The notes under the pieces are model-generated. The model did no database searches. It saw nothing but the letters and a program-made list of their open reading frames with translations, and was not told where the DNA came from. DNA of 8,142 nucleotides from Comamonadaceae bacterium (GTDB lineage Bacteria; Pseudomonadota; Gammaproteobacteria; Burkholderiales; Burkholderiaceae_C): contig CANIRI010000091.1 in NCBI GenBank assembly GCA_947469815.1, positions 1 to 8,142 on the forward strand, in the 5' to 3' direction. A program made the position numbers and the translations under genes. This document shows, piece by piece, positions 5,736 to 8,142 of this stretch. Numbering within the stretch: position 1 is the stretch's first letter; each line of letters begins with the position of its first letter.

Positions 5736-7258
5736 GTGCCCTCCTTGGCCGGCGGCGTTGCATCAGGCTGGCTTGCGGCGTCCGCAGGGACTTCGGCTGG
5801 TGCGTCAACCGGCATGACCGCTTCAACGGGTGCGGGTGCGGCTGCAGCAGGTACAGGTGGCGATACCGGCGTCACCGCCAGCGAAGGCGGCATGTGGCTG
5901 TTATCCCAGGCCAGGTAGGCTGCCAAGATCAGGAGACTGATCAGGATATAGACCATCCGGGGCGAAAAACGCCGCTGGCGGGTCTGCAAAACCATGGCGC
6001 GCGCCACGATCAGCAGCGCAATCGCAAGCAGCAAGGACAAGGCAATGGGCTGGGCCAGCGTGCTACCGGCATCGTGGGAGGCATTCACCTCCTCAAAGAA
6101 GAATCCGGTCGCGGCGACAGCATCGGGCGCTACAGGCGGCGGTGCTGCAGGCGGTGGTGCTGCGGCGTCAGAAACAGCCGCAGGCGGCGCGGGCAGGCTG
6201 TAGTCAAATTTGGCATGCAGGATAACCCCGGCAAACAGCGTGCTCAACACGATGAAAATGATGGTGGGCGAGATATTGGTAATGCGCCGCTGCAGCCAGG
6301 GGATGGCCACTGTTAACAGCAGCGACAAAACCAAAATCAAACCGTAGGCCAGGTCGGTGACAAAACCCTGCACCGCACCGAAGCTGAACGTCGCCAGCAC
6401 ATAGCCGATCAGGAAAAGGTTCACCGCGCCCAACAGAGAGCCGATAACGCCACCGCGCCCGCCCGCCAGGCTGGTGCCGCCCAGCACCAGCGCGGTCACA
6501 GCAATCAGCGTGTAGGTCGTGCCTTGGGTAGGATCACCCGACCCGATCAGCGCGGTGTAAGTGAGCGCTGCCAGCGCTGCAAAAACACCGGCAATACAGT
6601 GCGCACCCAGGCGGACAATGGTGATACGAACCCCGCTGGTATAGGCGGCACGTTCGTCGGAGCCCATCAGCCGCAGGTGTCCATAAAAAGCGGTGCTGGT
6701 AAAGACCAGCCATGCGGCGGTGCTGAGCACCAGAATGACCAGAATCGGGGAATCCAAGGTGGTGCCCAGACCCCAGGAAGACATCCACTCCGGCGCCGTA
6801 CCGCCGGGACGCGGCAGTATCACCAAATTGATACCGGACAAGGCCAGGTACCCGCTGAGCGCCACGATGATGGGCTGCACCCGCACATAAACAATGATCA
6901 GCGCCATCAGCAACTGGTAGGCAACACCCACCGCAATCGCGTACAAAAAGAAGGACACCGGCGACTCCAGCGCGCCCATGCCGCTAAGCACCACCAGGGT
7001 CACGTTGATGAAACCCATCAGGGGTCCGATCGACAAATCGACCGTGCCGCGCCCGGCTATCGCCAGCGCCATCAAGGCATAGGTCGCCAGCGCAAGTGGC
7101 GTCAGCACAATCACCGCGCTGCCGATACCCGCAGGTGAAATCAAATTGGGGCTGCGCAAGACCGCGATGATCAGCAGCAGAAACAGCAACAGAATCGGCA
7201 CCAGCATGTATGTGCTGGAGGATGCCGACGCCGGGGCCGTGCTGCTGCCTTCGTTCAC
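5732..7258 (-). CDS. ABC transporter permease 1 (BPD_transp_2, CUT2 type) with long C-terminal extension
   Basis: The 508-residue product starts at GTG (7256-7258), overlapping the ATPase stop by 4 nt (GTGA). The CUT2 permease core covers about 18-320: RGTVDLSIGPLMGF at 70-83, the ATPase-contact loop LRLMGSDERAAYTSGV at 195-210, and AVTALVLGGTSLAGGRGG at 253-270. Beyond the usual end, about 190 residues follow: a hydrophobic segment at 331-349, a Pro/Ala linker at 355-383 (AAAPPPAAPPPVAP), hydrophobic segments at 403-423 and 434-451, and a second Pro/Ala/Val-rich tail at 457-508. The core would pair with permease 2 to form a heterodimeric pore. The extra helices and low-complexity linkers are not part of the standard family and may anchor or contact a neighbouring membrane protein (inference). 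Only a weak AAGG precedes the GTG, so translational coupling to the ATPase is likely. Confidence 0.9.
   Translation of the reverse strand: MNEGSSTAPASASSSTYMLVPILLLFLLLIIAVLRSPNLISPAGIGSAVIVLTPLALATYALMALAIAGRGTVDLSIGPLMGFINVTLVVLSGMGALESPVSFFLYAIAVGVAYQLLMALIIVYVRVQPIIVALSGYLALSGINLVILPRPGGTAPEWMSSWGLGTTLDSPILVILVLSTAAWLVFTSTAFYGHLRLMGSDERAAYTSGVRITIVRLGAHCIAGVFAALAALTYTALIGSGDPTQGTTYTLIAVTALVLGGTSLAGGRGGVIGSLLGAVNLFLIGYVLATFSFGAVQGFVTDLAYGLILVLSLLLTVAIPWLQRRITNISPTIIFIVLSTLFAGVILHAKFDYSLPAPPAAVSDAAAPPPAAPPPVAPDAVAATGFFFEEVNASHDAGSTLAQPIALSLLLAIALLIVARAMVLQTRQRRFSPRMVYILISLLILAAYLAWDNSHMPPSLAVTPVSPPVPAAAAPAPVEAVMPVDAPAEVPADAASQPDATPPAKEGT
5741..5746 (-). promoter_or_regulatory. Ribosome binding site of permease 2
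   Basis: AAGGAG on the minus strand, 5 nt before the ATG at 5733-5735, inside the last codons of permease 1. A strong match suggests permease 2 is initiated well despite the 4-nt overlap. Confidence 0.7.
6125..6166 (-). repeat. Pro/Ala-coding low-complexity repeat in permease 1
   Basis: Imperfect GGCGGTGGTGCTGC-like units on the plus strand encode AAAPPPAAPPPVAP (permease 1 residues 365-378). It forms a stiff, probably extracytoplasmic or cytoplasmic spacer between extra membrane segments. Confidence 0.6.
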
Positions 7259-8142
7259 GAACGACTGCCTTTTGCGGCTTCGCCGTATTCCACGATCTTG
7301 ATCCCACTGCGCCCGCTCGCTACCGCGCTGCGCGCAGCAGGAGCCGCACGGTCATCGAATTCCATGATTTTCATGGTGGACTTCACGGCGGGCGCGGGGG
7401 CCGTATCCTGGCGCACAGCGGCTGATGCGACAGGGGCAGCCCGCCCGCTGGCAGCGCCGCCGGTGTTGAATTCCATGATCTTGATCTTCGGGCGCGCGCT
7501 GGAGGACGATGACGCTGGAAGGTCGGGTTGGACATCCGACGCGTCCGGCGTGGCACGCGCCCCGCGCAAAGCTTCCAGACTGGGTGCATCGGCGTGGGAT
7601 GGCTTTTTGTCAAAGCCGGGGTAGGGGCTGCTGCGCCGCTTCCAGTGGTCGGCATCGCCGGGCTGGGGCGTGGTAGCGTCGCCACCAAATTCCACAATTT
7701 TCATGGGCTCCTCCTCAAAAGCGGGGTCGACATCAACGGGGTGCACCTGGCCAGCCCGGGTCTGGCCGAACATGGCCTCCAGAATCGGGGTGGGGTGGAT
7801 GTCCGGGCCAGTGAACTCGTCAAAAACGCTGCCATTGCGAAACACCAGCACACGGGAACAAAATCCGACAAATTCTTCAATCTCGCTGGACAGATATATC
7901 ACCGACTTGCCCTGCGCGGCAAACTCCCGCAGGTGGCGGTACAACTCAGCCTTGGCACCGACGTCAATGCCGCGCGCGGGGTCGTTCAACACCAAGATAT
8001 CGGGATTCAGGGCGAAAGCCCTACCGATCAGCACCTTTTGCTGGTTACCGCCACTCAGCGAGGTGATTTTGTTGCTGCGTTCGCCCATGCGGATTGCCAA
8101 GCGCTCGACTTCCCAATCAAAAATTCCCACCAAATCAGACCA
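7255..8142 (-). CDS. CUT2-type ABC transporter ATPase, second nucleotide-binding domain plus long repeat-bearing tail; N-terminus outside window
   Basis: The frame is open to the right edge (295 residues visible). The ABC signature is LSGGNQQK at visible residues 29-36. The Walker B/D-loop region reads ILVLNDPARGIDVGAKAELY at 49-68, and the switch region is YLSSEIEEF at 83-91. The context is that of RbsA/MglA/XylG-like ATPases with two fused ABC domains, of which this is the second. Walker B is altered: the usual D-E pair is N53-D54, consistent with a weakened or non-hydrolytic second site, a variant I believe occurs in relatives. The family normally ends near LEAMFGQ (126); here about 169 more residues follow, rich in Ala, Pro, Ser and Arg, probably disordered, with MKIVEF (147), IKIMEF (220), MKIMEF (257) and IKIVEY (281). 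The stop overlaps permease 1 as GTGA. The first ABC domain and any binding protein lie outside the window. Confidence 0.92.
   Translation of the reverse strand, partial: WSDLVGIFDWEVERLAIRMGERSNKITSLSGGNQQKVLIGRAFALNPDILVLNDPARGIDVGAKAELYRHLREFAAQGKSVIYLSSEIEEFVGFCSRVLVFRNGSVFDEFTGPDIHPTPILEAMFGQTRAGQVHPVDVDPAFEEEPMKIVEFGGDATTPQPGDADHWKRRSSPYPGFDKKPSHADAPSLEALRGARATPDASDVQPDLPASSSSSARPKIKIMEFNTGGAASGRAAPVASAAVRQDTAPAPAVKSTMKIMEFDDRAAPAARSAVASGRSGIKIVEYGEAAKGSRS
7285..7704 (-). repeat. Four copies of a K-I-(V/M)-E-(F/Y) motif in the ATPase tail
   Basis: Copies at 7687-7704 (MKIVEF), 7468-7485 (IKIMEF), 7357-7374 (MKIMEF) and 7285-7302 (IKIVEY) are all in frame, spaced 219, 111 and 72 nt (73, 37 and 24 residues, shortening toward the C-terminus). 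Small or acidic residues (GGD, NTGG, DDRA, GEAA) follow each. The two central copies share 15 of 18 nt. The spacers are dissimilar Ala/Pro/Ser/Arg-rich stretches, so only the short motif is kept. It looks like a multivalent short binding motif or beta-strand element; the partner is unknown. Confidence 0.8.
7710..7715 (-). promoter_or_regulatory. Possible internal ribosome binding site in the ATPase gene
   Basis: AGGAGG on the minus strand, 5 nt before an in-frame ATG at 7702-7704, which is the first residue of the first MKIVEF motif. Initiation here would give the 149-residue tail as a separate protein. The site also encodes Glu-Glu-Glu-Pro, so the match may be accidental. Confidence 0.3.

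Overview
All recognisable genes in this window lie on the minus strand and are packed nearly end to end. They run from the right edge to the left in transcription order: CUT2-type ABC ATPase (5' end outside the window), permease 1, permease 2, a microbial rhodopsin homologue, a YqiK-type flotillin, a small four-helix membrane protein, and a sodium:solute symporter-family protein (3' end outside). Gaps are -4, -4, 72, 59, 46 and 1 nt. No stretch above 300 nt lacks a gene, and no RNA gene, CRISPR array, insertion sequence or convincing terminator was seen. High GC, dense minus-strand packing and the protein types fit a freshwater betaproteobacterium, perhaps a Comamonadaceae relative such as Rhodoferax or Polaromonas. 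That placement is inference from composition and family resemblance.

Right part (about 4350-8142): a simple-sugar/nucleoside-type ABC importer. The ATPase shows the second nucleotide-binding domain of an RbsA/MglA/XylG-like protein. Each visible subunit is longer than its family norm. The ATPase has a tail of about 170 residues with four copies of K-I-(V/M)-E-(F/Y). Permease 1 has about 190 extra C-terminal residues (three extra hydrophobic segments and Pro/Ala linkers). Permease 2 has about 145 extra N-terminal residues with four hydrophobic segments. The substrate is unknown; a binding-protein gene may lie upstream, outside the window.

Centre (about 1807-4333): the most unusual part. The rhodopsin gene is clearly of the proteorhodopsin family, yet the retinal-binding Lys is Thr214, the primary counterion Asp is Leu80 and the proton-donor Glu is Val91. 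It is followed at 59 nt by a full-length flotillin. This matches the 'flotillin-associated rhodopsin' (FArhodopsin) concept, and in particular the lysine-less freshwater relatives noted in that literature. It cannot be an ordinary retinal-based pump. A 19-codon open frame ends in ATGA overlap with the rhodopsin start and may be a leader peptide.

Left part (1-1760): a 146-residue four-helix membrane protein of unknown function, then a symporter-family protein whose helix aligned with the PutP/vSGLT sodium site lacks the Ser/Thr pair.

Working model (inference): the genes form one transcription unit in which flotillin and the lysine-less rhodopsin organise a membrane domain that holds an extended ABC importer and a second, symporter-like transporter. 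The tails and extra helices on the ABC subunits are candidate contact surfaces.
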